Positions 1-6,478 of a DNA stretch of 6,618 nucleotides are shown here, piece after piece. The position numbers and the translations under genes are program-made. Position 1 is the first letter of the stretch, and each line of letters begins with the position of its first letter. The DNA comes from Mesorhizobium sp. Its GTDB lineage: Bacteria; Pseudomonadota; Alphaproteobacteria; Rhizobiales; Rhizobiaceae. The DNA is taken from assembly GCA_030698645.1 (NCBI GenBank), contig JAUYMV010000145.1:1-6618 (forward strand), read 5' to 3'. The notes below the pieces were generated by a model. It searched no databases, had not been told where the DNA came from, and worked only from the letters and a program-made list of their open reading frames with translations.

Positions 1-1222
1 GCTTCTCGGCGAAGATCGCCTCGATGTCGGCGACGCTCGCCGCCCGCTCGACGGCCAGCAGCTTGCGCGGATTGAGCCGGCCGAGCAGTAGATTGGCGTC
101 CGAAATCGTCGGCTCCGTGCCGCCGCGGCCATAGCAGATCGGCCCGGGCGTGGCGCCCGCGCTTTCCGGCCCGACCTGCATCAGCCCTGCGTCGTCGATG
201 CGCGCGATCGAGCCGCCGCCGGCGCCGACGGTCCGCACGTCCACCATCGGCACGTGGATCGGCATCGCATATTCGATCTCGATCTCGTTCGACACCGAAG
301 GCTGCGCGTTGCGGATCAGCGCGACGTCCGTCGACGTGCCGCCCATGTCGTAGGTGACCAGGTTCGGATAGCCCGCCCGCCTGCCGGTATAGGCCGCCGC
401 CATGACGCCCGACGCCGGGCCCGACATCACGGTTTTCGCCGCCTCGCTTGTGACGAAGCGCGCCGAGATCATGCCGCCATTGCCGTTCATGACGAGGAAA
501 TCGCGGCCATAGCCGCGCGTGGTCAACTCGTCGCGCAGCCGCTCGACATAACGCTTCAGGATCGGCTGCACCGCGGCGTTGACCGAAGCCGTCACGCCGC
601 GTTCGAACTCGCGCGCTTCAGACAGCAGCGAATGGCCGGTGGTGATGTAACCGTTCGGCCATGTTTCGGCTGCGATCTCGGCTGCGCGCTTCTCGTGCGC
701 CGGATTGGCATAGGCATGCAGGAAGTGGATGACCAGCGACTCGCAGCCCTCGGCGAGCAGCCTTGCCACGGCCGCGCGCATCTCGTCTTCGTCGAGCGCC
801 TCGCGCACCGTGCCCGACGCCTCCATGCGCTCGCCGACCTCGAGGCGCAGATTGCGCGGGATCACCGGCACGAAGCTGCCGGTCATGCCGTAGGGCTGCG
901 GCCGCGTCCGCCGCCCGAGTTCGATGATGTCGCGAAAGCCCCGCGTGGTGATCATGCCGGTGCGCGCCAGCCGCCGCTCCAGCACCGCGTTGGTGGTCGT
1001 CGTCGTGCCATGCACGATCAGGTCGATGTCTTTGATCGGAAATCCGGTCGAGACGAGCGCGGCGACGACGCCGAAGGCCTGGTTGTCGAGCGTGGTCGGC
1101 GTCTTGGCGACATGCACCTTGCCGCCGGGCCTCCCGTCGATCAGCAGCAGGTCGGTGAACGTCCCGCCGACGTCGACGCCCGCCACCACATAACCCGACG
1201 CGACGCCTTCATTCTCTTGCAT
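1..1222 (-). CDS. hyuA: Hydantoinase/oxoprolinase family protein, HyuA-type subunit (N-terminal 407 residues; 3' end outside window)
   Basis: The reading frame runs without a stop from ATG at 1222 to the left edge and gives 407 residues of a protein that is usually near 680-700. The N-terminus carries the nucleotide-binding signature DVGGTFTD (residues 17-24) of the hydantoinase A N-terminal domain, then VHGTTTTTNAVLERR (H71 in the HGT motif). The second, ASKHA-like domain shows YDMGGTSTDVALI (residues 291-303) and the glycine-rich DVRTVGAGGGSIARID, both typical of HyuA and 5-oxoprolinase A subunits. Members hydrolyse cyclic amides such as hydantoins or 5-oxoproline with ATP, normally as a complex with HyuB; a hyuB gene would be expected beyond the left edge. 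The start is the first ATG after an in-frame TAG at 1277-1279, with only a weak GGA upstream. It is transcribed divergently from fpr. Substrate cannot be read from the sequence; acetone or acetophenone carboxylase-type subunits share this fold but are less likely. Confidence 0.93.
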   Translation of the reverse strand, partial: MQENEGVASGYVVAGVDVGGTFTDLLLIDGRPGGKVHVAKTPTTLDNQAFGVVAALVSTGFPIKDIDLIVHGTTTTTNAVLERRLARTGMITTRGFRDIIELGRRTRPQPYGMTGSFVPVIPRNLRLEVGERMEASGTVREALDEDEMRAAVARLLAEGCESLVIHFLHAYANPAHEKRAAEIAAETWPNGYITTGHSLLSEAREFERGVTASVNAAVQPILKRYVERLRDELTTRGYGRDFLVMNGNGGMISARFVTSEAAKTVMSGPASGVMAAAYTGRRAGYPNLVTYDMGGTSTDVALIRNAQPSVSNEIEIEYAMPIHVPMVDVRTVGAGGGSIARIDDAGLMQVGPESAGATPGPICYGRGGTEPTISDANLLLGRLNPRKLLAVERAASVADIEAIFAEK

Positions 1223-1289
1223 GAACGGATTCCGGAATGTCCACCCTGCCGATCGGGCTGAATTTGGAAAGCTGCGCTACCCTGCCGCA

Positions 1290-1317
1290 TTGACCCGAAA
1301 TTCGTTTGTATACTAAT
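1290..1317 (+). promoter_or_regulatory. Candidate sigma70 promoter for fpr
   Basis: TTGACC at 1290-1295 is a good -35 box. ACTAAT at 1312-1317 follows with 16-bp spacing; the better-looking TATACT at 1309-1314 is only 13 bp away, so the exact -10 is uncertain. This is the only AT-rich stretch in the gap upstream of fpr. A transcript would have a leader of roughly 80 nt before the ATG at 1404. The assignment rests on consensus matching by eye. Confidence 0.4.
1306..1316. promoter_or_regulatory. GTATAC-centred near-palindrome, candidate operator between hyuA and fpr
   Basis: The 11-mer TTGTATACTAA has a perfect GTATAC core (1308-1313) and sits in the only AT-rich patch of the divergent intergenic region. 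It overlaps the likely -10 region of fpr and lies next to that of hyuA. Its form resembles sites bound by GntR-family (FCD) repressors, with a T-rich left half and an A-rich right half around GTATAC. The regulator is not encoded in the window, so the family assignment is a guess. Confidence 0.3.
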
Positions 1318-1344
1318 AATAAACCGAGGCAAGGCAACGCCCAA
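1316..1344 (-). promoter_or_regulatory. Candidate sigma70 promoter for hyuA
   Basis: Read on the minus strand, TTGGGC (1344-1339) and TATTAT (1321-1316) are separated by exactly 17 bp. The -10 matches the consensus at five of six positions and the -35 at three. Transcription would start about 85-90 nt upstream of the hyuA ATG at 1222. It lies back-to-back with the fpr promoter candidate, so one regulator bound near 1306-1316 could affect both genes. Confidence 0.35.
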
Positions 1345-1403
1345 AGCGGCCCAAGCCCGGCTTTCGCAGCGACCAGGCGAAGCCTGAAACAAGGACCGTT
1401 CGC

Positions 1404-2231
1404 ATGCAAGACGCCTCGCTCCAGTTGCAGGATGACGCTCGGGCTTTGCCGTTCCCGATCCCGGCCAATGTCTATGCCGAGCGTGTCGTGTCGGTCACCC
1501 ACTACACCGACCGCCTGTTCTCCTTCCGCATCACGCGGCCGCAGAGCTTCCGTTTTCGGTCCGGCGAATTCGTCATGATCGGCCTGCCCAATGCGGAGAA
1601 GCCCGTCTTCCGCGCCTATTCGATCGCCAGCCCCGCCTGGGACGACGAACTCGAATTCTTCTCGATCAAGGTGCCGGACGGCCCGCTCACCTCGGAACTG
1701 CAGAAGATCGCCCCTGGCGACGTCGTTCTGCTGCGCCAGAAGTCGACCGGTACGCTGGTGCTCGACGCGCTGACGCCGGGCAAGCGGCTGTTCCTCATCG
1801 GCACCGGCACGGGTCTCGCCCCCTTCGCCAGCCTCGTACGCGATCCCGAGACTTACGAAAAATTCGACCAGGTGATCCTGACCAACACCTGCCGCGACGC
1901 GGCGGAACTCGCCTATGGCAACGAGCTGTTCTCGGCCGCCTGCGACGACCCGCTGATCGGCGAACTGACCGGCGGACGCCTGACCTACTACGCCTCGACG
2001 ACGCGCCAGGAGACGGCGCATATGGGCCGCATCACGACGCTGATCGAGAGCGGCAAGCTGTTCACCGATCTCGGCATCGCCCCCTTCGATCCGGCCACCG
2101 ACCGCGTCATGATCTGCGGCTCGATGGACATGATCCGCGACGTCAAGGCCCTGGTCGAAGCCGCCGGCTTCAAGGAGGGCTCCAACAGCGCCCCGGCCGA
2201 ATTCGTCGTGGAGCGCGCGTTCGTCGGGTGA
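1404..2231 (+). CDS. fpr: Ferredoxin-NADP+ reductase (bacterial subclass I type)
   Basis: This 275-residue cytoplasmic flavoenzyme moves electrons between NADPH and ferredoxin or flavodoxin, supporting redox balance and oxidative-stress defence. The FAD domain contains RFRSGEFVMIGL (50-61), the FAD-binding RAYSIASP (70-77) and KVPDGPLTSELQ (89-100, contacting the FAD pyrophosphate in this family). The NADP domain has GTGTGLAPF (133-141) and the conserved CGSMDM (238-243). The C-terminus FVVERAFVG is the short extension seen in Rhodobacter and rhizobial Fpr proteins, which are about 258-275 residues, so the gene looks complete. The ATG at 1404 is preceded by AAGGAC (1391-1396) at 7-nt spacing, supporting this start. 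It is the only gene in its transcription unit, divergent from hyuA and convergent with the polyamine operon. There is no membrane segment or signal peptide. Confidence 0.95.
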   Translation: MQDASLQLQDDARALPFPIPANVYAERVVSVTHYTDRLFSFRITRPQSFRFRSGEFVMIGLPNAEKPVFRAYSIASPAWDDELEFFSIKVPDGPLTSELQKIAPGDVVLLRQKSTGTLVLDALTPGKRLFLIGTGTGLAPFASLVRDPETYEKFDQVILTNTCRDAAELAYGNELFSAACDDPLIGELTGGRLTYYASTTRQETAHMGRITTLIESGKLFTDLGIAPFDPATDRVMICGSMDMIRDVKALVEAAGFKEGSNSAPAEFVVERAFVG

Positions 2232-2286
2232 GACGCCGGTTCGCCGAAGGCGAATTCATCGTGCCGGTGGCACGATGAAAGGCGTC
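2232..2286. other. Compact two-hairpin structure closed by an outer stem, directly after fpr
   Basis: Starting one base after the fpr stop codon, GACGCC (2232-2237) can pair with GGCGTC (2281-2286). Between them lie two perfect hairpins in tandem: TTCGCC (2240-2245)/GGCGAA (2249-2254) with a GAA loop, and an 11-bp stem, TTCATCGTGCC (2255-2265)/GGCACGATGAA (2269-2279), with a GGT loop. Together they form a three-way junction with almost no unpaired bases. There is no T-run afterwards, so it is not a classic intrinsic terminator. It could protect the 3' end of the fpr mRNA, act in Rho-dependent ending, or be a dispersed palindromic repeat. The pairing is direct observation; the role is unknown. 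Confidence 0.6.
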
Positions 2287-2290
2287 GAAC

Positions 2291-2324
2291 GGGTGGGAGC
2301 TGCCGCAGGCAGCGGGTCCCACCC
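2291..2324. other. Long GC-rich hairpin in the fpr / N-carbamoylputrescine amidase gap
   Basis: GGGTGGGA (2291-2298) pairs with TCCCACCC (2317-2324), and the inner GCTGCC (2299-2304) pairs with GGCAGC (2308-2313) around a GCA loop. This gives a 14-bp stem interrupted only by a 3-nt GGG bulge on the 3' side. No T-tract follows on either strand. Because the gap separates convergent genes, transcripts from both sides could reach it and fold, giving a bidirectional terminator-like or mRNA-stabilising element. It may also be a genome-wide repeat. Confidence 0.55.
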
Positions 2325-2345
2325 CGGCGATCATACCCAAGCGCT

Positions 2346-2535
2346 GTCATCCCGGGCGACGGAGCGAAGCGAGGGAGACCCGGGACCCATTGACCAGCAC
2401 GGCCGGGAACGTGATTGGCCGGCGACGAACGCCTGACGCTGCACCTCAAATCAAACCAAGGACCCGGCCGTGCTCGACGGCGACGCACCAATGGATCCCG
2501 GCTCTGCGCGGCCGCCGCCGCTTGGCCGGGATGAC
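2346..2535. repeat. 190-bp element with imperfect long inverted-repeat arms (dispersed-repeat / MITE-like)
   Basis: The element is bounded by perfect 10-bp inverted termini, GTCATCCCGG (2346-2355) and CCGGGATGAC (2526-2535). The arms match again further in: CCGGGACCCATTG (2380-2392) against CAATGGATCCCGG (2489-2501), with one mismatch in 13, and AGCACGGCCGGG (2396-2407) against CCCGGCCGTGCT (2463-2474), perfect. About 55 bp of unpaired sequence lies in the centre. Intergenic sequences of this look are common in Rhizobiales genomes, which is recalled knowledge and not a search result. No open frame or transposase is present and no clear target duplication is seen. The element sits between convergent genes, 35 bp after the N-carbamoylputrescine amidase stop, where an insertion is harmless. 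Confidence 0.7.
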
Positions 2536-2570
2536 GGCGCGAAGTGGAGTGCCAGCCGGAACGGGGCTAC

Positions 2571-3448
<878 letters not shown>

Positions 3449-3452
<4 letters not shown>

Positions 3453-4480
3453 GAATCCTCGAAGCCGGTCAGCACGCCGACCGCGTTGACGCCGATCGCG
3501 TCGACCGCATAGCCGCCCTCCATGACGATCAGCGTCGGCAGGCCGAGTTTCGCGATCCGCCGGCCGATCTTCGGATAGTCCTCGGTGACCAGCTTGAACC
3601 GGCTGATCGGGTCGTGCTCGAACGTGTCGACGCCGAGCGAGACGACCAGCACGTCCGGCGCATAGGCTTCGATCCGTCCGCAGGCGTCCTCCAGCGCCGC
3701 GTTCCAGCGCTCCCAGTCCGTGCCGAACGGCATCGGATAGTTCTGGTTGAACCCTTCACCCGCGCCTTCGCCGGTCTCGTCCGCATGGCCGAGGAAGAAC
3801 GGATATTCCACCATCGGATCGGCGTGCAGGTTCATCACCTGGACGTCGCCGCGCCGGTAGAAGATCTCCTGCGTGCCGTTGCCGTGATGGTAGTCGACAT
3901 CGAGGATCGACACGCGTCGCGCCCCCTGATCGCGGAACCATTGCGCCGCGACCGCCGCATTGTTGATGTAGCAATATCCGCCCATGAAATTGGAGCCGGC
4001 GTGGTGGCCGGGCGGTCGGCAGAGCGCGAAGGCGGCGCGCTCGCCGCCCTTGACGAGTTCGGCCGCCGTCAGCGCCACGTCGAAGGACGAGCGGATCGCG
4101 TCCCAGGTGCCGGCGACAAAATTCGCCCCGGCATCGAAGGAATAATAGCCGAGCAGCGCGTCGATCGCCGCCGGCCGCACGTCGCCGCGCAGGCCGCGCG
4201 TCGGCCAGGTATAGGCCATCGCCGTGCCGCTCCGCCCGGAATCGAGCCACATCGGATAGGCGGTCGGCAAGAAATCGACGTAGTCCGGCGTGTGCACGCG
4301 CTTGGCAGCCGCCAGATCGTGCTCGCGCGGCGCCAGGATCGGCCCCAGCCCCACCGCCTCGACCCGCGCCTTGATGATCTCGGCCCGCGACGGCAGCTCG
4401 AAGGCCGGCACGATGGCGCCCGGCACCAGTTCCACATTGCCGGCATGGCCGAGATGGCGGGGCGAGTAGACGGTTTTCAT
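3449..4480 (-). CDS. aphA: Acetylpolyamine amidohydrolase (class II histone-deacetylase-like, zinc-dependent)
   Basis: A 343-residue member of the arginase/deacetylase fold, close in length and pattern to Mycoplana ramosa acetylpolyamine amidohydrolase (341 residues). It should remove acetyl groups from N-acetylputrescine or related acetylpolyamines in the cytoplasm. Catalytic features are all present: RPPGHHAG with H159/H160, GGYCYINNAAVAA, ILDVDYHHGNGTQ with zinc ligands D196 and H198, SLGVDTFEHDP with third ligand D285, and the transition-state tyrosine Y324 in MEGGY. E17, which lies on the polyamine-specific N-terminal loop of the M. ramosa enzyme, is retained. By recalled alignment, its E106 is Asp107 here and its E117 is Gly118, so substrate preference may differ. 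The ATG at 4480 follows AGGA at about 10-nt spacing. It is first in the operon with the N-carbamoylputrescine amidase gene and divergent from the YtcJ-type amidohydrolase. Acetoin-utilisation AcuC-like function is less likely. Confidence 0.9.
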
Positions 4481-4508
4481 GCGGATGCGGTCCTGTCCGG
4501 ATTGGAAT

Positions 4509-4540
4509 GTAAGTCAGAGCTTACGTTAAGCTCGGCCGAG
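4509..4540. promoter_or_regulatory. Overlapping palindromes upstream of the polyamine operon; candidate operator
   Basis: Three inverted repeats share bases within 32 bp: GTAAG-N6-CTTAC (4509-4524), GAGCTTA-CGT-TAAGCTC (4517-4533) and the perfect palindrome CTCGGCCGAG (4531-4540). They lie 29-60 bp upstream of the acetylpolyamine amidohydrolase ATG, where a promoter would be expected. A weak -10-like TACATT can be read on the minus strand at 4512-4507, overlapping the first repeat. Such overlap suits a repressor or a MerR-type activator site and could also provide mutually exclusive binding modes. The cognate regulator is not in the window. Confidence 0.4.
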
Positions 4541-4618
4541 ATCTGCGCCACGCTACCTTTCGAGGCGCGCTTTCGGCAACCCATTTCGCGGTGGGTCAAG
4601 CGGTCGCGCCCCCTTGGC

Positions 4619-4630
4619 ATGGCGCGCCAT
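4619..4630. other. 12-bp perfect palindrome upstream of the YtcJ-type gene
   Basis: ATGGCGCGCCAT is self-complementary over its full length and lies 43 bp before the GTG start at 4674. It overlaps TTGGCA (4615-4620), a near-consensus -35 box, although no convincing -10 follows at 16-18 bp. In such GC-rich DNA a 12-bp palindrome can arise by chance, so this is only a possible operator for the plus-strand gene. Confidence 0.25.
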
Positions 4631-4673
4631 CCCGCCACGGTGCTAGCTTTCGGAAAAGACCGAGGGGAATACC

Positions 4674-6335
4674 GTGACAGCCGACATGATCATAACCAAT
4701 GCCCGCATCCTCACCATGGATGAGGGCCGCCCGACCGCCGAAGCCATCGCCATTGCCGGAGGAAAGATCGCCGCCATTGGCACGCGATCGGAAATCGCGC
4801 CGCTCGCCGGTCCCGGCACGCGCACCGTCGACGCAAAAGGCGGCTCGGTGCTGCCCGGCTTCATCGAGAGCCATCTGCACATGCTGCTCGGCGCGGCCGA
4901 ACTGTCGCAGCTTCAGCTCTTCGGGGTGCACGGCTTCGACGCGCTGTCGGCCGCCGTCCGCGCCTATGCGGCGGCAAATCCCGACCGCAAGCTGCTCGTC
5001 GCGCAGGGCGCGGACTACACCATCCTGTCGGCGACCGAACCGGTCACGCGGCATCATCTCGACCGCATCCTTCCCGACCGCGCGCTGGCGCTGGTCTCGC
5101 CCGATCACCACACCATGTGGGCCAACACCAGGGCGCTCGAAATGGCCGGCATCCTGCACGGCAGGCAGGTCGGCGCCGGCAACGAGATCGTCATGGGCGC
5201 CGACGGACTGGCCGAGGGCGAGCTGCGCGAAAGCGAGGCGATGGGCCCGGTCTCCGAGCTCTCCGGCGAATCGCGCATCCGCCTCGGCATCGCCACCGGC
5301 GGCGAGCCGGATGTCCCGCCGACGCCGGACGAACGCGCCGCCGACCGCGCCATCATGGCGCGCGGGCTGCAATACGCCGCCGAGCACGGCATCACCTCGT
5401 TCCACAACATGGACGGCAATCTCTACCAGCTCGAGCTTCTCGCCGAACTGGAGGCCGAGGGAAAACTCCTCTGCCGCGCCCGCGTGCCGTTCCACTACAA
5501 GAACTTCATGACGCTCGACATCCTCGACAAGGCCTCGATGATGCACGAGCGCTACGACACCGACTGGATCCGCTCGGATTTCGTCAAGCTGTTCATGGAC
5601 GGCGTGCTCGACAGCTGGACGGCGGTGATGATCGAGCCCTATGCCGACCGGCCGGACTGGGTCGGTGAGCCGCTCTTCGAGGCGGCCGAGTTCGCCCGCA
5701 TCGCCACCGAGATCGACCGCCGCGGCCTGCAGATCGCCGTGCACGCCATCGGCGACGGCGCCGTGCGCGCGACGCTCGACGGCTACGAGGCGGCGCAGAA
5801 GGCCAATGGCCGCCGCGACAGCCGCCACCGCATCGAGCACATCGAGGTGACGACCGAGGCCGACGTGCCGCGCTTCGCCGAGCTTGGCGTCGTCTGTTCC
5901 ATGCAGCCCCCGCACCCGCCGGGCTCGATGGGCCTGCCGCTCGAGCCGACGGTCTCGCGCATCGGCCGCGACCGCTGGCCGCTGTCCTATGCCTGGCGGA
6001 CGCTCAAGAACGCCGGCGCACATATCGTCTTCGCCTCCGACTGGCCCGTCTCGCCGATTGACCCGATCGCGGGCATCCAGGCGGCCATGCTGCGCAAACC
6101 ATGGGCAGAAGGCATGCCCGACCACAGCTTCCCGCTGCGCGAGGCGATCGCCGGCTACACGGTCGAGGGTGCCTACGTCGAATTCACGGAAGACCGCAAG
6201 GGCCGGCTCAAACCCGGCTATCTGGCGGATATCGTTGTCCTCTCGGGCGATGTCGAGGCCGTGGCGCCCGAGTCCCTGCACGAGATACGGCCCGTCATGA
6301 CGATCTGCGGCGGCCGCGTCACCTTCGAGCGCTGA
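4674..6335 (+). CDS. YtcJ-type metal-dependent amidohydrolase (substrate unknown)
   Basis: A 553-residue cytoplasmic member of the amidohydrolase superfamily, YtcJ/LAF3-like group, near the usual 530-570 residues. Members hydrolyse C-N bonds of amides or N-formyl compounds, but most have no assigned substrate. Visible features: the small beta-sandwich start MIITNARILTMDEG, metal motif PGFIESHLHM (H67, H69), VKLFMDGVLDSWTA with K305, AVHAIGDGAVR with H357, HRIEHIE with H389, and FASDWPVSPIDP with the catalytic D456. The C-terminus returns to the beta-sandwich in LKPGYLADIVVLSGD. The start is GTG at 4674, supported by GAGGGG (4662-4667) at 6-nt spacing; an internal ATG at 4686 has no better site. 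It is divergent from the acetylpolyamine amidohydrolase operon and 143 bp upstream of the ABC ATPase gene. Its position suggests action on an amide related to imported polyamines, but this is inference. Confidence 0.9.
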   Translation: MTADMIITNARILTMDEGRPTAEAIAIAGGKIAAIGTRSEIAPLAGPGTRTVDAKGGSVLPGFIESHLHMLLGAAELSQLQLFGVHGFDALSAAVRAYAAANPDRKLLVAQGADYTILSATEPVTRHHLDRILPDRALALVSPDHHTMWANTRALEMAGILHGRQVGAGNEIVMGADGLAEGELRESEAMGPVSELSGESRIRLGIATGGEPDVPPTPDERAADRAIMARGLQYAAEHGITSFHNMDGNLYQLELLAELEAEGKLLCRARVPFHYKNFMTLDILDKASMMHERYDTDWIRSDFVKLFMDGVLDSWTAVMIEPYADRPDWVGEPLFEAAEFARIATEIDRRGLQIAVHAIGDGAVRATLDGYEAAQKANGRRDSRHRIEHIEVTTEADVPRFAELGVVCSMQPPHPPGSMGLPLEPTVSRIGRDRWPLSYAWRTLKNAGAHIVFASDWPVSPIDPIAGIQAAMLRKPWAEGMPDHSFPLREAIAGYTVEGAYVEFTEDRKGRLKPGYLADIVVLSGDVEAVAPESLHEIRPVMTICGGRVTFER

Positions 6336-6356
6336 CGTGGCACGGCAGTTGCGTGG

Positions 6357-6368
6357 TCCCGATCGGGA
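6357..6368. other. 12-bp perfect palindrome after the YtcJ-type gene
   Basis: TCCCGATCGGGA is self-complementary over its full length. It begins 21 bp after the amidohydrolase stop codon and ends one base before the ATTGAA-N6-TTCAAT repeat at 6370. Too short and lacking a T-tract, it is unlikely to be a terminator. It may be a second protein-binding site in the ABC transporter promoter region or a chance palindrome. Confidence 0.25.
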
Positions 6369-6369
6369 T

Positions 6370-6387
6370 ATTGAATGTGCGTTCAAT
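6370..6387. promoter_or_regulatory. TetR-like operator candidate upstream of the ABC transporter ATPase
   Basis: ATTGAATGTGCGTTCAAT is a perfect 6-bp inverted repeat (ATTGAA/TTCAAT) with a 6-bp centre, of which one further pair (G6377/C6380) is symmetric. The form resembles TetR-family operators; BetI sites have TTGAAC/GTTCAA-like halves (recalled from memory). It lies 92 bp upstream of the ABC ATPase start and just before a possible -35 box at 6395. A bound repressor could shut off the transporter operon in the absence of substrate. Confidence 0.45.
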
Positions 6388-6394
6388 TCGCCGG

Positions 6395-6423
6395 TTGCCA
6401 ACGGGGCGGGCATGTGATGACAT
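6395..6423 (+). promoter_or_regulatory. Weak candidate promoter for the ABC transporter gene
   Basis: TTGCCA (6395-6400) matches the -35 consensus at five of six positions. TGACAT (6418-6423), 17 bp later and preceded by TG two bases upstream, is only a 3/6 match to the -10. It is the best pair seen in the 143-bp gap and falls immediately downstream of the inverted repeat at 6370-6387. Read-through from the amidohydrolase gene cannot be excluded. Confidence 0.25.
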
Positions 6424-6478
6424 TTGGATGGGAACGAAAAAGCCCGCCGGCGAAATTATGCGTCAAGGCGGCGTTTGA

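Noticed and set aside
254..1261. A 335-codon plus-strand frame across hyuA
   Set aside because: Arg/His-rich shadow composition, no domain, no ribosome-binding site, and fully antisense to clear HyuA motifs.
2232..2324. Rho-independent terminators for fpr or the N-carbamoylputrescine amidase gene
   Set aside because: The stems are strong, but no T-run follows on either strand, so they are reported as structures of unknown role and not as intrinsic terminators.
4615..4632. Sigma54 (-24/-12) promoter starting at TTGGCATGG
   Set aside because: The -24-like TGGCA is present, but no TTGC element occurs at the required spacing.
3614..4723. A 369-codon plus-strand frame opposite the deacetylase gene
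   Set aside because: No family motif; it runs through the divergent promoter region and past the start of the YtcJ gene in another frame.
4596..6413. A 605-codon open frame on the minus strand opposite the YtcJ-type gene
   Set aside because: The product is rich in Arg, His, Gly and Asp with no recognisable motif, and the plus strand carries an intact enzyme with all family motifs. It is a GC-bias shadow frame.
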